Positions 46,010 to 56,182 of a DNA stretch of 64,000 nt are shown here, piece after piece. Origin of the DNA: Sinorhizobium kostiense. Lineage in GTDB: Bacteria > Pseudomonadota > Alphaproteobacteria > Rhizobiales > Rhizobiaceae. The notes beneath the pieces are model-generated. The model was given only the letters and a program-made list of their open reading frames with translations. It did no database searches and had not been told where the DNA came from. The number at the start of each line of letters is the position of its first letter. Position 1 is the stretch's first letter. The position numbers were made by a program, and so were the translations under genes. Location: contig NZ_JAGILA010000002.1 of assembly GCF_017874595.1 (NCBI RefSeq), positions 310,001-374,000 on the forward strand, given 5' to 3'.

Positions 46010-47582
46010 GTCCCCTTTCCTTGCTCGTTTGCCCGCTCTGAGAAACCGCGGCGGGTGTGTGCCGTCCCCAGTCACCGCTTGTTTCGCCGCGCTCCCTCAG
46101 TCGTGGCGGGAACTCCACCGTGACAGGCGAACTCACCTGCTGCCGCTGCTGAATGCCGGATCCGTCGCGCGGAATCGACGCGACAACGACCGTTCCCTTG
46201 CCCTCGGAGCTGCGGATCGTCATGCTGCCGCCGTGCAATTCGACGAGCCCTTTGACGAGGGACAGGCCCAATCCGGTGCCTTCATAACGACGCGTATAGT
46301 CGTTCTGAATCTGGACGAAAGGTTGGCCGAGCATCTGCAGCTTGTCCTCGGCAATGCCGATGCCCGTGTCGCTCACCGTTACCTTCAGCACCGCGTTGTC
46401 GCATTCCGCATCGACCGTGACGAGTCCGCCCTGATCGGTGAATTTGATCGCGTTGCCGATAAGGTTTATCAAAATCTGCTGGAAGGCGCGCTGGTCGGCA
46501 TTGATCTCGCCCAGCACCCGTGTCAGGCGGCTTGTCAGTTTCACGCCCTTCTCCTGCGCCTGGTGCGACAGCATGGCCTCGCAGGCAGCGATCGCGTCCG
46601 CCACCTGGAAAGGCTCCGGCACCAGTTCATAACGCCCGGCCTCGATCTTGCTCACATCGAGCATCGTGTTGACGACGGAGAGCAGATGCGTACCGGAGCG
46701 GTGGATCAGCGCCACGTATTCTCGCTGGCGGTCGTTTTCGAGCCTGCCGAAATATTCTCCGGCAAGGACGTCGGAGAACCCAAGAATGGCGTTGAGCGGC
46801 GTGCGCAACTCGTGGCTCACCGCCGCAAGGAAGCGCGTCTTCGCGTCGTTTGCGGACTCCGCATGCGCAGCCTTTTCCACCGCCTCTTCCCTGAGGCGCG
46901 CTTCATCGGAGATGTCTCGGGATTGCGCGACGATCGCCACCAGTCGTCCTTCGATATCGCGTAGAGGCGCCATTTCGCACCGCATGTGCACGAATTGAGC
47001 GCCTGGCGCCGCAATAGAGGGTCGTTCGAGACGGATATCGACTGCGGAACGTTCGCCATCCAGCCGCAACGCATCAATCGCGCTGAGGAAGGTGATGCGG
47101 TCCGAGACGTGAATCTGTTCGAGGAAACCGCGGCCGCGTGGGTCGCGCATCAACTTCAGGTGTTCGGCCGCGTCGCGCCCATGGACAGAGAGCACATTCC
47201 CGCGCGGATCATGGATGGTGACGAGCCCGGCAAAGAGATCGAAGGCAGTAGAAAGGTCAGGCAGTCGACCTGCGAGCGCTGCTTCGTCGCGGCGGGCTGC
47301 CGGACCTCTGCGGCCGCCGACAATCGCTGCGGCGGCAGCCAGCAGCGAAGCCGACGCCCAGAGTGCGGTTCCCGCAGGCAATGCCACGGAAACCGGCAAA
47401 GCTGCCGTGAGTGCAAGCGGTATGATCGGAAGCGCCGTCAGGGAGACGGCGGCGACGGCACGCAGACGCCTGAAATCATGGCGGGCAACGGCAGAAACCT
47501 CCGACCGGCGCGGCAGCCATGGCGCGGCTGCCTCGTCCACACGGGATGCCCATTTGCCAGCCATGTCACGCAAGACGTTCAC
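45981..47582 (-). CDS. divJ: DivJ-like membrane histidine kinase
   Basis: The protein (533 residues from GTG 47582, which has AGGG upstream; ATG 47600 adds six) has two membrane helices (about residues 45-110), a PAS domain (FDLFAGLVTIHDPRGNVLSVHG), a HisKA domain with AAVSHELRTPLNAILGFSDVL and HRSGTHLLSVVNTMLDVSKIEAG, and an HATPase domain (NLIGNAIKF, DTGIGIAEDKL, GTGLGLSLVKGLVELHGG). These features and GQPFVQIQNDYTRRYEG match the DivJ/PleC group that phosphorylates DivK and controls CtrA. In S. meliloti divJ lies near mucR, as here. A Pro/Gln-rich tail of 60 residues ends the protein. Confidence 0.75.
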   Translation of the reverse strand: MNVLRDMAGKWASRVDEAAAPWLPRRSEVSAVARHDFRRLRAVAAVSLTALPIIPLALTAALPVSVALPAGTALWASASLLAAAAAIVGGRRGPAARRDEAALAGRLPDLSTAFDLFAGLVTIHDPRGNVLSVHGRDAAEHLKLMRDPRGRGFLEQIHVSDRITFLSAIDALRLDGERSAVDIRLERPSIAAPGAQFVHMRCEMAPLRDIEGRLVAIVAQSRDISDEARLREEAVEKAAHAESANDAKTRFLAAVSHELRTPLNAILGFSDVLAGEYFGRLENDRQREYVALIHRSGTHLLSVVNTMLDVSKIEAGRYELVPEPFQVADAIAACEAMLSHQAQEKGVKLTSRLTRVLGEINADQRAFQQILINLIGNAIKFTDQGGLVTVDAECDNAVLKVTVSDTGIGIAEDKLQMLGQPFVQIQNDYTRRYEGTGLGLSLVKGLVELHGGSMTIRSSEGKGTVVVASIPRDGSGIQQRQQVSSPVTVEFPPRLRERGETSGDWGRHTPAAVSQSGQTSKERGHGSAQAKTA

Positions 47583-48129
47583 GCAATACCCTGCCGTCAT
47601 TGTTGTTTTTGTAAGGCTATTCGCGAGAGCCCCGCCGCTTCTCGCGGGTATTTGCCCAAGCCGCCTCGTTATGCTTCGAATCTCGCATTCCCGGCTTAAT
47701 GAAAGAATAAGCAGAAACCCGGAGGGGGCTTCGAAAACACCCGAAAATTCCCGTTTTAAGGCAATTTGGATGAGCATTGTCGGTTGTGGTTAATGGCGCG
47801 TAAGCGGCAGATTTTGGTGCATTTTTTGTTTTCCGTTAACACCTTGGGCAGGCAACGAGGGCGCAAGCCTCGGACAAGACGCCCGCTCTCGCTTCGTGCG
47901 CTGCCTTGAACCTTAACGGCAATCGTTAAAATGCGCGAAAATGCTCTGGGGAGGAGGCCGAATTTGCACAGTTCATTAAAATTCGAAACAAATCCGAGCA
48001 GTTTGTGAAAAGCGCCCTTGCGATTCCCGCTCTAGGTTTGCTCGTGACATGAGCCGTGGCGCGTCATGAAGGGCTTGAGCGGAAACCGCGAACGGCCAGT
48101 CCATCAAGCGAAGTGAGGATGAGCAGAAC
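47583..48129. promoter_or_regulatory. Divergent region, DivJ-like / DUF5330 genes
   Basis: These 547 bases contain no supported gene. They hold a perfect inverted repeat with 6-bp arms, TTAACGGCAATCGTTAA at 47914-47930, whose TTAA ends recall CtrA or GcrA-controlled promoters but with N9 rather than N7 spacing. Other TTAA-containing sites are at 47862 and 47790. Confidence 0.4.
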
Positions 48130-48567
48130 ATGTGGTTTCTCCTGAAGGCGACATTCTGGTTTTCGCTGGTGCTTGTCCTGCTGCCGTTTCTCGATCCGTC
48201 GACCAGCACCAAACTCGACCATGGCCCAAGGGTCGAGATCGGCAATACCTTCTCTGCCGCCAATGAAGCGATCCACTACATAAGCGCGATCTGTGTGCAG
48301 AAGCCGGATGTCTGCGAAAGGGGCGCCGAGACCTTCGTCGCCCTCGGACATCGCGCTCGTGAAGGCGCGCGAATCGCCTACGAATTCCTGAATACGCAAT
48401 TCGCCGAAACCGACGCCGCACTGCCGGATGCAAAGGTCATGACCGGCACGGTGAGCCCCGTCGAGGACGGTGCCGCCGCCGAGGCCAAGGATCGGAGCAT
48501 GCCCGTTTTCAACCGTCTGCCGGTCCCGGAAAAACGCCTCGACGCGAAGGCCGCGAATGCCAAGTAG
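48130..48567 (+). CDS. DUF5330 domain protein
   Basis: The 145-residue protein has a short N-terminal membrane helix or signal (MWFLLKATFWFSLVLVLLPF) and a small conserved domain with two cysteines (ISAICVQKPDVCERGAETF, then REGARIAYEFLNTQF), as in DUF5330 proteins of Rhizobiales. The C-terminal 50 residues are polar and Ala-rich. GAGGATGAGCAGAAC precedes the ATG. It is on the plus strand 200 bases before sufE. Function unknown. Confidence 0.8.
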   Translation: MWFLLKATFWFSLVLVLLPFLDPSTSTKLDHGPRVEIGNTFSAANEAIHYISAICVQKPDVCERGAETFVALGHRAREGARIAYEFLNTQFAETDAALPDAKVMTGTVSPVEDGAAAEAKDRSMPVFNRLPVPEKRLDAKAANAK

Positions 48568-48771
48568 TGCGGCTACGCCAACCCCGATCCGCGGCCGGCC
48601 TTGTTGCTTCCCTTCGCGGCCGCGCCGCTAATGAACGCCAACGCCATGGCCTGTTCTCTTTGCAGCCGGCATCCCCTATATGAATATCAATGGAATGCTC
48701 TTTAAGCCCGGCAATTCGGGCGAGGATCAAGACTGCGCGACAACCGCGGTAGCGCAGAATTCGGACGGGTC

Positions 48772-49194
48772 ATGACTTCGATTGAACAGATCATTGATGA
48801 CTTTGCCTTCCTTGACGAGTGGGAGGACCGGTACCGCTATGTGATCGAGCTCGGCAAAAGCCTGCCGGACATGCCCGAGGCGTGGCGAACGGCCGAGAAC
48901 AAGGTTCAGGGCTGCGCAAGCCAGGTCTGGCTGGTCACCCATACGGCCGGCGACCCAGAAGACCCGGTCCTCACCTTCGATGGCGAGTCGGATGCCCATA
49001 TCGTCCGCGGCCTCGTGGCAATTGCGCTCGCCATTTTCTCCGGCAAGCCTGCGTCCGAAATCGCCAGCACCGACGCTCTCGACATCTTCGGCAGGATTGG
49101 CCTCATCGAACATCTGTCATCCCAGCGCGCCAACGGTCTGCGCTCGATGATCCGACGTATCAAGAGCGAGGCGGAGACTCGCCTGCCGGCATGA
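48772..49194 (+). CDS. sufE: SufE family sulfur acceptor
   Basis: The 140-residue SufE-type protein accepts persulfide sulfur from the SufS cysteine desulfurase for Fe-S cluster assembly. The active cysteine is in AENKVQGCASQVWLV at about residue 47, with the family segments DFAFLDEWEDRYRYVIELGKSLP before it and GLVAIALAIFSGKPASEI after. It ends with RANGLRSMIRRIK. No suf operon genes adjoin it, so it is an unlinked SufE as often seen in Rhizobiales. It is followed by the mucR terminator on the opposite strand. Confidence 0.93.
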   Translation: MTSIEQIIDDFAFLDEWEDRYRYVIELGKSLPDMPEAWRTAENKVQGCASQVWLVTHTAGDPEDPVLTFDGESDAHIVRGLVAIALAIFSGKPASEIASTDALDIFGRIGLIEHLSSQRANGLRSMIRRIKSEAETRLPA

Positions 49195-49302
49195 TCCCAG
49201 CGCCTCTTCGCCGACTGGCGGTGGCGCTGCCGCCCGATCGGTCCTTGCCGCCTCTGTGCGGCGTCCGGTGATCCCACCTGACTGCAAAATGGTCCCAGCA
49301 AA

Positions 49303-49332
49303 CAAGAAAAAGCCGGACTGACGCAGTCCGGC
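49303..49332 (-). terminator. mucR terminator
   Basis: A perfect 8-bp stem, GCCGGACT (49312-49319) and AGTCCGGC (49325-49332), with a 5-base loop, is followed on the minus strand by a TTTTTC run. It lies about 70 bases past the mucR stop and between convergent genes. Confidence 0.85.
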
Positions 49333-49400
49333 CCTGAATTGCAAGGGCGATCTCCCCCTCCATCTGCCCTTTGCCGGCGCGAATCCGCGGCGGCGGTGCT

Positions 49401-49832
49401 TTACTTGCCGCGACGCTTCCGACGCTGGCCAAGGCCCATCTCCTTGGCAAGACGCGAGCGGGCTTCGGCGTAGGCAGGTGCGACCATTGGGTAATCGGCG
49501 GGCAGATCCCACTTTTCGCGGTATTCTTCCGGCGAAAGATTGTGGTGCGTCATCAGGTGCCGCTTCAGCGACTTGAAGGTGCCGCCGCATTCGAGGCAGG
49601 TGATCTGGTCATCCTGTACCGACTTCCGGACCGAGACCGCGGGCTTCGGCTTTTCGGCCGGGACGACCACCGGCGCCGGCGCCGTCGTGTTGTTGAGCGC
49701 CGAATGAACATCGGCGATGAGCGTCGGAAGCTCCGCAACCGGAACCACATGGTTGCTCACATAGGCGGCAACGATTTCCGCCGTCAGTTCAACCAGGAGT
49801 TCGTTGCTCGCACCGAGCGTGTTTTCTGCCAT
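49401..49832 (-). CDS. mucR: Ros/MucR-family zinc-finger transcriptional regulator
   Basis: The 143-residue protein is a MucR/Ros regulator. The N-terminal oligomerisation region ([39 protein letters not shown]) leads to a C2H2 finger: [33 protein letters not shown], with zinc ligands in C-x2-C and H-x3-4-H positions. MucR binds AT-rich DNA and controls exopolysaccharide, motility and nitrogen-fixation genes in Sinorhizobium, and typically represses its own gene. Near identity to remembered MucR sequences is high apart from the first residues. The long AT-rich upstream region probably holds autoregulatory sites. Confidence 0.96.
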   Translation of the reverse strand: MAENTLGASNELLVELTAEIVAAYVSNHVVPVAELPTLIADVHSALNNTTAPAPVVVPAEKPKPAVSVRKSVQDDQITCLECGGTFKSLKRHLMTHHNLSPEEYREKWDLPADYPMVAPAYAEARSRLAKEMGLGQRRKRRGK

Positions 49833-50237
49833 TTTCTTCTCCTATCGGAATTCAGCAACATGTCCTGAAACAGCGCTTCAGGAGCGAGGATGCGCGAAAA
49901 TGCCGTAAACCGTGTACCCCTTCGAACCGTCCGGTTGTCGCGTAGCGAGGGTAGCCAAGCTCCGCCGCAACATCACGGCCCGGGTCGCGATGGGAAATCT
50001 GGCACCAAGGCACGGAGCCGACCGCCGCCTCAAAGCAACAGAGAAGAATCACAACCCAAGCTGGAATTTTCAGTTCAAAGTATTATCACGACGACACTTT
50101 TCATTTAGTGGATTAACACTGTTCTAAAAAATGTCAAAACATAATTTGGAGCAGACAGCAGCAATTCTATTCCAAACCACTAAAACTGTCTGCACGCCGC
50201 GAATTGTTCGGAAATAAAGAAACAGAAAAGGCGCCTC
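49833..50237. promoter_or_regulatory. mucR upstream region with AT-rich block and inverted repeat
   Basis: These 405 bases hold no supported gene. From about 50085 to 50220 the DNA is markedly AT-rich with many TpA steps, the kind of sequence MucR binds. An inverted repeat, GCAGACAG (50151-50158) and CTGTCTGC (50186-50193), brackets 27 bases. The mnh operon ends at the far side (50238). Confidence 0.55.
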
Positions 50238-50597
50238 TCAACGTCGCCCAGCCTCTTCCTTTTGTGGCAGCTGATCTATCACCGACAGCTTCGACATCCT
50301 GTAACCTGCCTGATGCGCAGCTTTCGCCAGAAGATGGGCCGAAATCGGCGCCGTGAGTACGAAGAAGACGAAGGCTGCGAGCGCGCGAACGAAGATCGCC
50401 GGATCGAGCGAGTGCAAGCCGGCAGCGAAGAGCAGCAGTCCGGATCCGATGGTTCCGGCCTTCGAGGCCGCATGCATGCGCGTATAGAGGTCGGGAAAGC
50501 GAACGAGGCCAATCGCCGCCAGCAGGGAGAAGGATGCCCCCACCACCATTACGAGCGCGACGACAAGCGTGACCACGGTTTCGATCTGTGCGGCCAT
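50238..50597 (-). CDS. mnhG: Mrp Na+/H+ antiporter subunit G (PhaG2)
   Basis: The 119-residue subunit has three membrane helices and the MnhG pattern ([41 protein letters not shown]), with the conserved RFPDxYTRxHA segment. It is the last gene of the seven-gene Mrp operon. Its ATG overlaps the phaF stop by one base. In rhizobia this operon is called pha2. The C terminus is short and Glu/Arg-rich. Confidence 0.93.
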   Translation of the reverse strand: MAAQIETVVTLVVALVMVVGASFSLLAAIGLVRFPDLYTRMHAASKAGTIGSGLLLFAAGLHSLDPAIFVRALAAFVFFVLTAPISAHLLAKAAHQAGYRMSKLSVIDQLPQKEEAGRR

Positions 50598-50974
50598 CAG
50601 CGCACTCCCTTGCGTTTGCGGTGGCTCGGGCGCCCAGTCTTGCTCCGTTTGGCTAAGTTGCTTGTATCCGCCACTGCCTTGGCTGCGCGCTCGGGGGCAA
50701 GGCCGCGCATCAGAACGAAGCGGGCAAAGGCAATGGTTGCCAGGAAGCCGACAAGTCCCAGAGCGATCGCGATATCGATATAGAGGCCGAACCCGGTCTT
50801 GATGGCGATTACCGCGATGAAGCCGATTGCGATCGCCACCAGCATGTCGAGCCCGAGCACGCGATCCGGCAGCGTCGGGCCTCGCACAATGCGTATGACC
50901 GTCGCCAGCAGGGCAAAGGAAAGCAGGGCCAGGGAGAGGCTGATCGCAGCCGTCAGAACCGTATCGGAGATCAT
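50597..50974 (-). CDS. mnhF: Mrp antiporter subunit F (PhaF2)
   Basis: The 125-residue subunit has three membrane helices with the MnhF motif [28 protein letters not shown] basic cytoplasmic tail of about 35 residues ([18 protein letters not shown]) is longer than in many MnhF proteins. ATGA overlap with phaE upstream and one-base overlap with phaG downstream indicate tight coupling. Part of the multisubunit cation/proton antiporter used for Na+ or K+ and pH homeostasis. Confidence 0.93.
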   Translation of the reverse strand: MISDTVLTAAISLSLALLSFALLATVIRIVRGPTLPDRVLGLDMLVAIAIGFIAVIAIKTGFGLYIDIAIALGLVGFLATIAFARFVLMRGLAPERAAKAVADTSNLAKRSKTGRPSHRKRKGVR

Positions 50975-51447
50975 CGTTCGAAAGCCTCCCGGATGCGCCG
51001 CTCGAAGCCGCGCGCTATGTCTTGCCGCAACGCGCCCGGATCAGCGCAGTCGAGCGCGTGGACGTAGAGCGTCTTGCGATCCGGGGAAACATCGACCGAA
51101 AGCGTGCCGGGCGTCAGCGTGATGAGATTGGCTAGCAGCGTGATCTCGAAATCGCTTCTCACCGTCAGCGGATAGGCGAAGATGCCCGGCTTGAGCGCCA
51201 TCCTCTCGCGCATCACGAGGATAGCGACCTTGGTGGCGGAAACGGCGAGCTCCTTGAAGAAAAGAGCGATGAGGAGCGCCAGCCGCAACGGTCGTAGCGG
51301 ATAGGTCACGGGCTGCAGCTCGCGCCTGATCAGCCATAGCGACAGTGCCCCGACAGCGAATCCGAGCATGAGGTTGGCCGGCGTGAAACTGGCGCTGATG
51401 GCGCCCCAGATTACGGTCAGGATGATATTGATTGCCAGGAACTTCAT
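50971..51447 (-). CDS. mnhE: Mrp antiporter subunit E (PhaE2)
   Basis: The 158-residue MnhE subunit has an N-terminal helix pair ([38 protein letters not shown]) and the family C-terminal block [27 protein letters not shown]. The start may be GTG 51450 or ATG 51447, with GGAGGA upstream of both; the stop of phaD overlaps. ATGA overlap with phaF follows. Confidence 0.94.
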   Translation of the reverse strand: MKFLAINIILTVIWGAISASFTPANLMLGFAVGALSLWLIRRELQPVTYPLRPLRLALLIALFFKELAVSATKVAILVMRERMALKPGIFAYPLTVRSDFEITLLANLITLTPGTLSVDVSPDRKTLYVHALDCADPGALRQDIARGFERRIREAFER

Positions 51448-53003
51448 CACGGCCTTCCTCCGGGAAAGACCGACTTCTCGTAAGCGGAAGGGTCGGCAAG
51501 GCCGGCCGCCGCACTTTGCACCGCCGAGAGAAGCGGCTCGGGATAAAGGCCGATCAGCAATGCCACCAGAGTGAGCGCGGCAAGCGGAGCCATCGTGGTT
51601 GCGGGCAGCGCCGCCACGTTTACGGCTGGCGTGGTTCCGTCACGCCAATAGGCGAGCAGGAAGAGACGACCCGTGGCGATCGTGGTGAGAAAGCCGGCAA
51701 TGAGCAGGGCTGCAGCGAGCCACCACGCGCCGATATCGAGCGCCGCCTTCACGAGCATGACCTTGGGCCAGAATCCCGAGAACGGCGGTAGTCCCGAGAC
51801 AGCAAAGCAGAGCATCAAGGTCAATGCAGCAAATCCGACGTTCCGGCGGTAGAGGCCGGAGAGCGTGACGATCGAGGCGCTTCCGCCGAGACGCATAGCG
51901 ATCCCCGAAGCAAAATAAAGCCCGGTCATGACCAGCATCGAATGCAGCGAATAGAAGATGGCGCCGCCGATGCCGCCTGGTCCGCCAACCGCAACGCCAG
52001 CGAAAACCGAGCCGATACCCGAGATGATGAGGAAGCCGAGCAGGCGACGGAAGTCCGTCTGCGCCAGCGCGCCGAAGACACCGACAAACATCGTCAAGGC
52101 CCCTGCAATCGCCAGAACGAAGCTCAGTTCCTCCCGCTCGACGGGGAAGAGCATCACCATGACGCGGATCAGCGCGTAGATGCCGACCTTGGTAAGCAGC
52201 CCGGCAAAGAGCGCCGACACGACGACGCGCGGCGTGTGGTAGGAAGCGGGCAGCCAAAAATTCACCGGGAAGGCCGCTGCCTTCATGGCGAAGGCCAGCA
52301 TATACAGTCCCGCCAGCGTCATCAGCGGAGCAATGCTGCGCAGCTCCTCCGCCTTGCGCGCGATGTCAGCCATGTTGAGCGTGCCGAAGACGGCGTAGAG
52401 ATAGCCGGTTGCGATCAGGAACAACGTAGTGGCGACGAGATTGAGGAAACCGTATTTCACAGATGCGTCGATCTGCTCGCGTTCAGAGCCGAGGACCAGA
52501 AGGCCAAAAGACGAGATCAGCAACACCTCGAACCAGACATAGAGATTGAAGATGTCGCCGGTCAGGAACGCCCCGGATACGCCGGCCATCAGCACCATCA
52601 GCAAGGGGTAGAACCCGTATCGCCGGCCGCTGTCGTTAATATCGGCGATCGAAAAAATGCCGGCGGCAAGCGCGACAATGGCGGCAACCAGGGCAAACAG
52701 GGCGCCCATCAAGTCGGCCGTGAAAGCGATGCCGAAGGGAGGCAGCCAACGCCCCATCATCATGGTCATCGGCCCGTGCCTGACGATCTGGTGGAGCAGC
52801 AGCCCGTCAATTACCACAAGTCCCACAAGACCGGCGACCGCGATCGTCGGATGGAGGCCGATCGGGCGGCGCAACATCACGAGAAGCGCTCCAATCGCCA
52901 GGCACCAGGCTACTGGCAGGATCACCAGCCACTCGGCCGGCGCCGTTGGGGCCATTACCAGCGCGGCGGAAAAATCAACGGGGGGAGAGGTCGAAGCAGC
53001 CAT
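51447..53003 (-). CDS. mnhD: Mrp antiporter subunit D (PhaD2)
   Basis: The 518-residue subunit is homologous to respiratory complex I NuoM/N antiporter-like proteins, with about fourteen helices. Typical signs are the helix-7/8 region MKAAAFPVNFWLPASYHTPRVVVSALFAGLLTKVGIYALIRV, holding the conserved Lys and His, and FNLYVWFEVLLISSFGLLVLG with the conserved Glu. It starts seven bases after the phaC stop and overlaps phaE by one or more bases. It is one of the two presumed proton-translocating subunits. Confidence 0.95.
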   Translation of the reverse strand: MAASTSPPVDFSAALVMAPTAPAEWLVILPVAWCLAIGALLVMLRRPIGLHPTIAVAGLVGLVVIDGLLLHQIVRHGPMTMMMGRWLPPFGIAFTADLMGALFALVAAIVALAAGIFSIADINDSGRRYGFYPLLMVLMAGVSGAFLTGDIFNLYVWFEVLLISSFGLLVLGSEREQIDASVKYGFLNLVATTLFLIATGYLYAVFGTLNMADIARKAEELRSIAPLMTLAGLYMLAFAMKAAAFPVNFWLPASYHTPRVVVSALFAGLLTKVGIYALIRVMVMLFPVEREELSFVLAIAGALTMFVGVFGALAQTDFRRLLGFLIISGIGSVFAGVAVGGPGGIGGAIFYSLHSMLVMTGLYFASGIAMRLGGSASIVTLSGLYRRNVGFAALTLMLCFAVSGLPPFSGFWPKVMLVKAALDIGAWWLAAALLIAGFLTTIATGRLFLLAYWRDGTTPAVNVAALPATTMAPLAALTLVALLIGLYPEPLLSAVQSAAAGLADPSAYEKSVFPGGRP

Positions 53004-53010
53004 GTCGCGG

Positions 53011-53391
53011 TCAATATCCTAGCGGCGGTGCCGGCTCATCCTTCGGCTCCGCTACGCGCATCTCATCGGTATTGTCGGTCTCGAGATCTTCGTAGGCACG
53101 CCAAGAAAGAACGAGAAGAAAGGCGAAGAAGGAAAAGGAAATGACGATCGCCGTCAGGATCAGCGCCTGCGGCAGAGGATTGGCGGCAGGTCCGACGAGG
53201 GCTTCGGTGTCGCCGACGATTACGGGCGGCACCTCACGCATCAAACGGCCACCGGTGAATATCAGCAGATTGACAGCGTTTCCGAGGACCGCAACGCCCA
53301 GCAGCATCCGGATGATGAACTTCGAAAGCATGAGATACACGGCAACGGTGAAGAAGATGCCGACGAGCAAGGCGAACCAGGCCTCCATCAC
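53011..53391 (-). CDS. mnhC: Mrp antiporter subunit C (PhaC2)
   Basis: The 126-residue MnhC is related to NuoK, with three helices. The segment [27 protein letters not shown] carries the family pattern, and [24 protein letters not shown] follows. A polar 30-residue tail ends the protein. The ATG overlaps phaB by four bases. Confidence 0.94.
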   Translation of the reverse strand: MMEAWFALLVGIFFTVAVYLMLSKFIIRMLLGVAVLGNAVNLLIFTGGRLMREVPPVIVGDTEALVGPAANPLPQALILTAIVISFSFFAFLLVLSWRAYEDLETDNTDEMRVAEPKDEPAPPLGY

Positions 53392-53807
53392 TCCCCTCCA
53401 CGTTCTTCGAGCGACAGCGCCACCGAGCTGATGGCGCCGACGACGACCAGATAAACGCCCGTGTCGAAGAGCATCACCGTCGAAAGCGGGATCTCAACGC
53501 CGAGAGCGGACGGATAAATCCAAAGCCCGGTCATGAACGGCACACCGGCGGCAAGCGAGATCAGGCCAGCGACCGTGGCCGCAAGAAGGCCTGCACCGGC
53601 GATTGCCATCGGATGAAAGAGGATGGCTCGCCGGACCGTCTCGACACCATTGGCGATGCCGTAGATCGCGAGCGCGGAGACGGCGATCAGCCCTCCGATG
53701 AATCCGCCGCCCGGCTCGTTATGGCCGCGCAGCAGCACGAAGATGGAAAAGAGCATCATCAGGCTGGAAAGGAACGGAGCGACCGTGCGGAAGATTACTG
53801 ACTTCAT
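53388..53807 (-). CDS. mnhB: Mrp antiporter subunit B (PhaB2)
   Basis: The 139-residue MnhB has four helices with the motif [26 protein letters not shown], the family hallmark, and [26 protein letters not shown]. It is separately encoded here, as in pha2, whereas in pha1-type loci A and B are fused. Overlaps phaA and phaC by four bases each. Confidence 0.95.
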   Translation of the reverse strand: MKSVIFRTVAPFLSSLMMLFSIFVLLRGHNEPGGGFIGGLIAVSALAIYGIANGVETVRRAILFHPMAIAGAGLLAATVAGLISLAAGVPFMTGLWIYPSALGVEIPLSTVMLFDTGVYLVVVGAISSVALSLEERGGE

Positions 53808-56182
53808 ACCCGCTCCTCCACATCCTGTTCATCGACCACCTTCTCGGCGCCGGCCGCCGCGCGCTTGAGCGCCCCCGCTCTCAATCGCACGAGCGCGAGA
53901 ATCGCAAGCCCGGCAATCATCACGACGGTGATTTCGCCGAGCGTATCGGTACCGCGGAAATCGACGATGATGACATTGACGACGTTCGCCCCATGCGCGA
54001 TCGACTTCGAATACTGATTGAAGAATTCGGTCAGGCTCGCGTTGAAGGGTACGCCCGTAGCGCGCAGCAAAAGCAGGCAGAAGCCGAGACCACAGGCGAG
54101 CGCGATTGCCAGGTCCGGCAACTTCTGGCGCAGCGGTCGGTGGTCGGATGGCGACAACCGGAGCCGGGTCATGACCAAGGCGAGCACGACGACCGAGAGG
54201 GTCTCGATCATGAATTGGGTGAAGGAGAGATCCGGCGCGCCGTAGAGCAGGAATATCATCGCGACGGCGAAGCCCTGGACGCCGAGCGAAACGATCGCGG
54301 TCAGCCGATCCGGTGCGACCATGATAGCGGCGAGCCCGGCGACGGCAATGATCATGATCGCAAGTTCATGCAGGGGAACGTCCGCCGCAAAGAAAGGCGC
54401 GCGCGGGAATTCGCCATAGCGAAACGGAATGGCCAGAAGAACGACTGCGACCAGTATGAAGGTCACGGTCATGTAGACGTCGAGTCGGCCGCTTTGAAAC
54501 CGCCGGGTGACAGCGACGGCGGAACGCACCAGGGCACGCATGAATTGATCGAAGCCCCGGTCCGGCCCCCAGCCGAAATCGGCCAGGATTGTCGCCATCG
54601 CCCCGCGCAGTCGTGCGAGGGAAAGGTAAAAGCCGACCCCGGCGGCAACGGTAACGACTGAAAGCAGGAGCGGCGCGCCGATATGCGGGACGAGCGAAAT
54701 CTCCACCGACCGCGGCTCGCCAGCTATCGCCGACGCCATGGGCGAAGAGATCAGCCGATGCGCGAGACCAGACATCAGCGCGAGCGAAAGCCCCTTCAAG
54801 GCCAGGACCGCGGGCCCGAGCCAAAGCTGCACCGGCGCCTCATGCGGATGCAGCGGCGTGCTCGCCTTCGGCCCCAGGAACGGGTTCAGCGCGATCGCGA
54901 AGGCGACGGCGAACATCAGCGCATTGCCGAGAATGGCAAGTGCCGCAAAGACAATCGAGCGAAGGTCAGCAGCGGACAGCGCCGCGTAAATCTCCTCCTT
55001 CGCAAGAAAGCCGAAGAAGGGCGGCAGACCGCCCATGGATAGTGCCGCGCCAAGCGCAATCGCGAAGGTAAGCGGCATGGCGGAGCGTAAACCACCGAGC
55101 TCGGTCAGATTGCGCGATCCGGTCTCGTGGTCGATGATGCCAGCCACCATGAACAATGCGCCCTTGAACAGCGCATGTGCCACGAGGTAGAGCGCCGCGG
55201 CTTCGATTGCATAGGGTTCCCCGAGACCCGTCAGCATGACCAGGAGGCCGAGCGACGACATGGTCGTGTAGGCCAGCATCAACTTCAAGTCCGTCTGGCG
55301 CACGGCAAGAGCAGCGCCGGCGACAAGCGTTGTAACACCGAAGAGCGGCAGAAGGATCTGCCATTCCGGCGTTCCGCCTAGAACCGGATTTAGGCGCATC
55401 AACAGATAGACACCGGCCTTCACCATCGTTGCCGAATGCAGATAGGCGGACACCGGCGTTGGTGCCTCCATCGCATTCGGCAGCCAGAAGTGAAACGGAA
55501 ACTGCGCCGACTTGGTAAACGCACCGCCGAGCACTAGGAGAAGCACCGCAAGGTAGAAGGGGCTTTGCTTGAGCTCCGAACCGAAGGAGAGGAGGAGCGA
55601 GAACTGGGTGATGCCGCTGACATTCCAGAGGATGAGCAGCCCCGCGAGCAGCAGCAGGCCGCCGCCTCCCGTAACGACCAGCGCCTGCAGCGCGGCGCGT
55701 CGCGCCGCCTCGCGGCCGTGATCGAAGCCTATCAGCAGGAAAGAGGTGATCGACGTCAATTCCCAGAACACGAAAAGCATCAGGAAACTGTCGGAAGCGA
55801 CGAGGCCCTGCATCGACCCCATGAACATCAAAATGAAAGAGAAAAAGCGCCCCTGATGCGGGTGTCCCTTTAGATAGCCGCCGGAATAGAGCACGATCAG
55901 CGCGCCGATGCCGGAAATCAGCAACACGAAAGTCAGCGACAGACCGTCGATAAGCCAGGAGAAGCTGACATTGAAGGAGGGTATCCAAACATAGCCGCCG
56001 GTCACGATCTCGCCGTTTGACACCTCCGGGACGAAGCGGAGGAAATGGGCGAAGACCGCCGCCGGAACAAGCGCAAGGATCCAAGCGGCGTTGTGGCCGA
56101 GCAACCGCGTCAAGGCCGGTGCGACGAGCGCCACGACGAAGGGGAGACCAAGGGCCAGAAATGTCAGGACCGCGATGTCCAT
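53804..56182 (-). CDS. mnhA: Mrp antiporter subunit A (PhaA2)
   Basis: The 792-residue subunit is the largest Mrp component, related to NuoL, with about twenty-one helices. The antiporter core shows [28 protein letters not shown], the [39 protein letters not shown] region with its conserved Lys and His, and the C-terminal extension ([39 protein letters not shown]) typical of MrpA. The ATG 56182 starts [15 protein letters not shown]; a GGAGGAG site lies upstream. First gene of the operon. Confidence 0.95.
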   Translation of the reverse strand: MDIAVLTFLALGLPFVVALVAPALTRLLGHNAAWILALVPAAVFAHFLRFVPEVSNGEIVTGGYVWIPSFNVSFSWLIDGLSLTFVLLISGIGALIVLYSGGYLKGHPHQGRFFSFILMFMGSMQGLVASDSFLMLFVFWELTSITSFLLIGFDHGREAARRAALQALVVTGGGGLLLLAGLLILWNVSGITQFSLLLSFGSELKQSPFYLAVLLLVLGGAFTKSAQFPFHFWLPNAMEAPTPVSAYLHSATMVKAGVYLLMRLNPVLGGTPEWQILLPLFGVTTLVAGAALAVRQTDLKLMLAYTTMSSLGLLVMLTGLGEPYAIEAAALYLVAHALFKGALFMVAGIIDHETGSRNLTELGGLRSAMPLTFAIALGAALSMGGLPPFFGFLAKEEIYAALSAADLRSIVFAALAILGNALMFAVAFAIALNPFLGPKASTPLHPHEAPVQLWLGPAVLALKGLSLALMSGLAHRLISSPMASAIAGEPRSVEISLVPHIGAPLLLSVVTVAAGVGFYLSLARLRGAMATILADFGWGPDRGFDQFMRALVRSAVAVTRRFQSGRLDVYMTVTFILVAVVLLAIPFRYGEFPRAPFFAADVPLHELAIMIIAVAGLAAIMVAPDRLTAIVSLGVQGFAVAMIFLLYGAPDLSFTQFMIETLSVVVLALVMTRLRLSPSDHRPLRQKLPDLAIALACGLGFCLLLLRATGVPFNASLTEFFNQYSKSIAHGANVVNVIIVDFRGTDTLGEITVVMIAGLAILALVRLRAGALKRAAAGAEKVVDEQDVEERV

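Noticed and set aside
48680-48775. 31-codon leader frame whose TGA overlaps the sufE ATG
   Set aside because: There is no ribosome site or regulatory residue run, so I treat it as chance although the overlap is neat.
51942-53144. 400-codon plus-strand frame across phaD and phaC
   Set aside because: Antisense to two antiporter subunits with clear motifs; no family resemblance.
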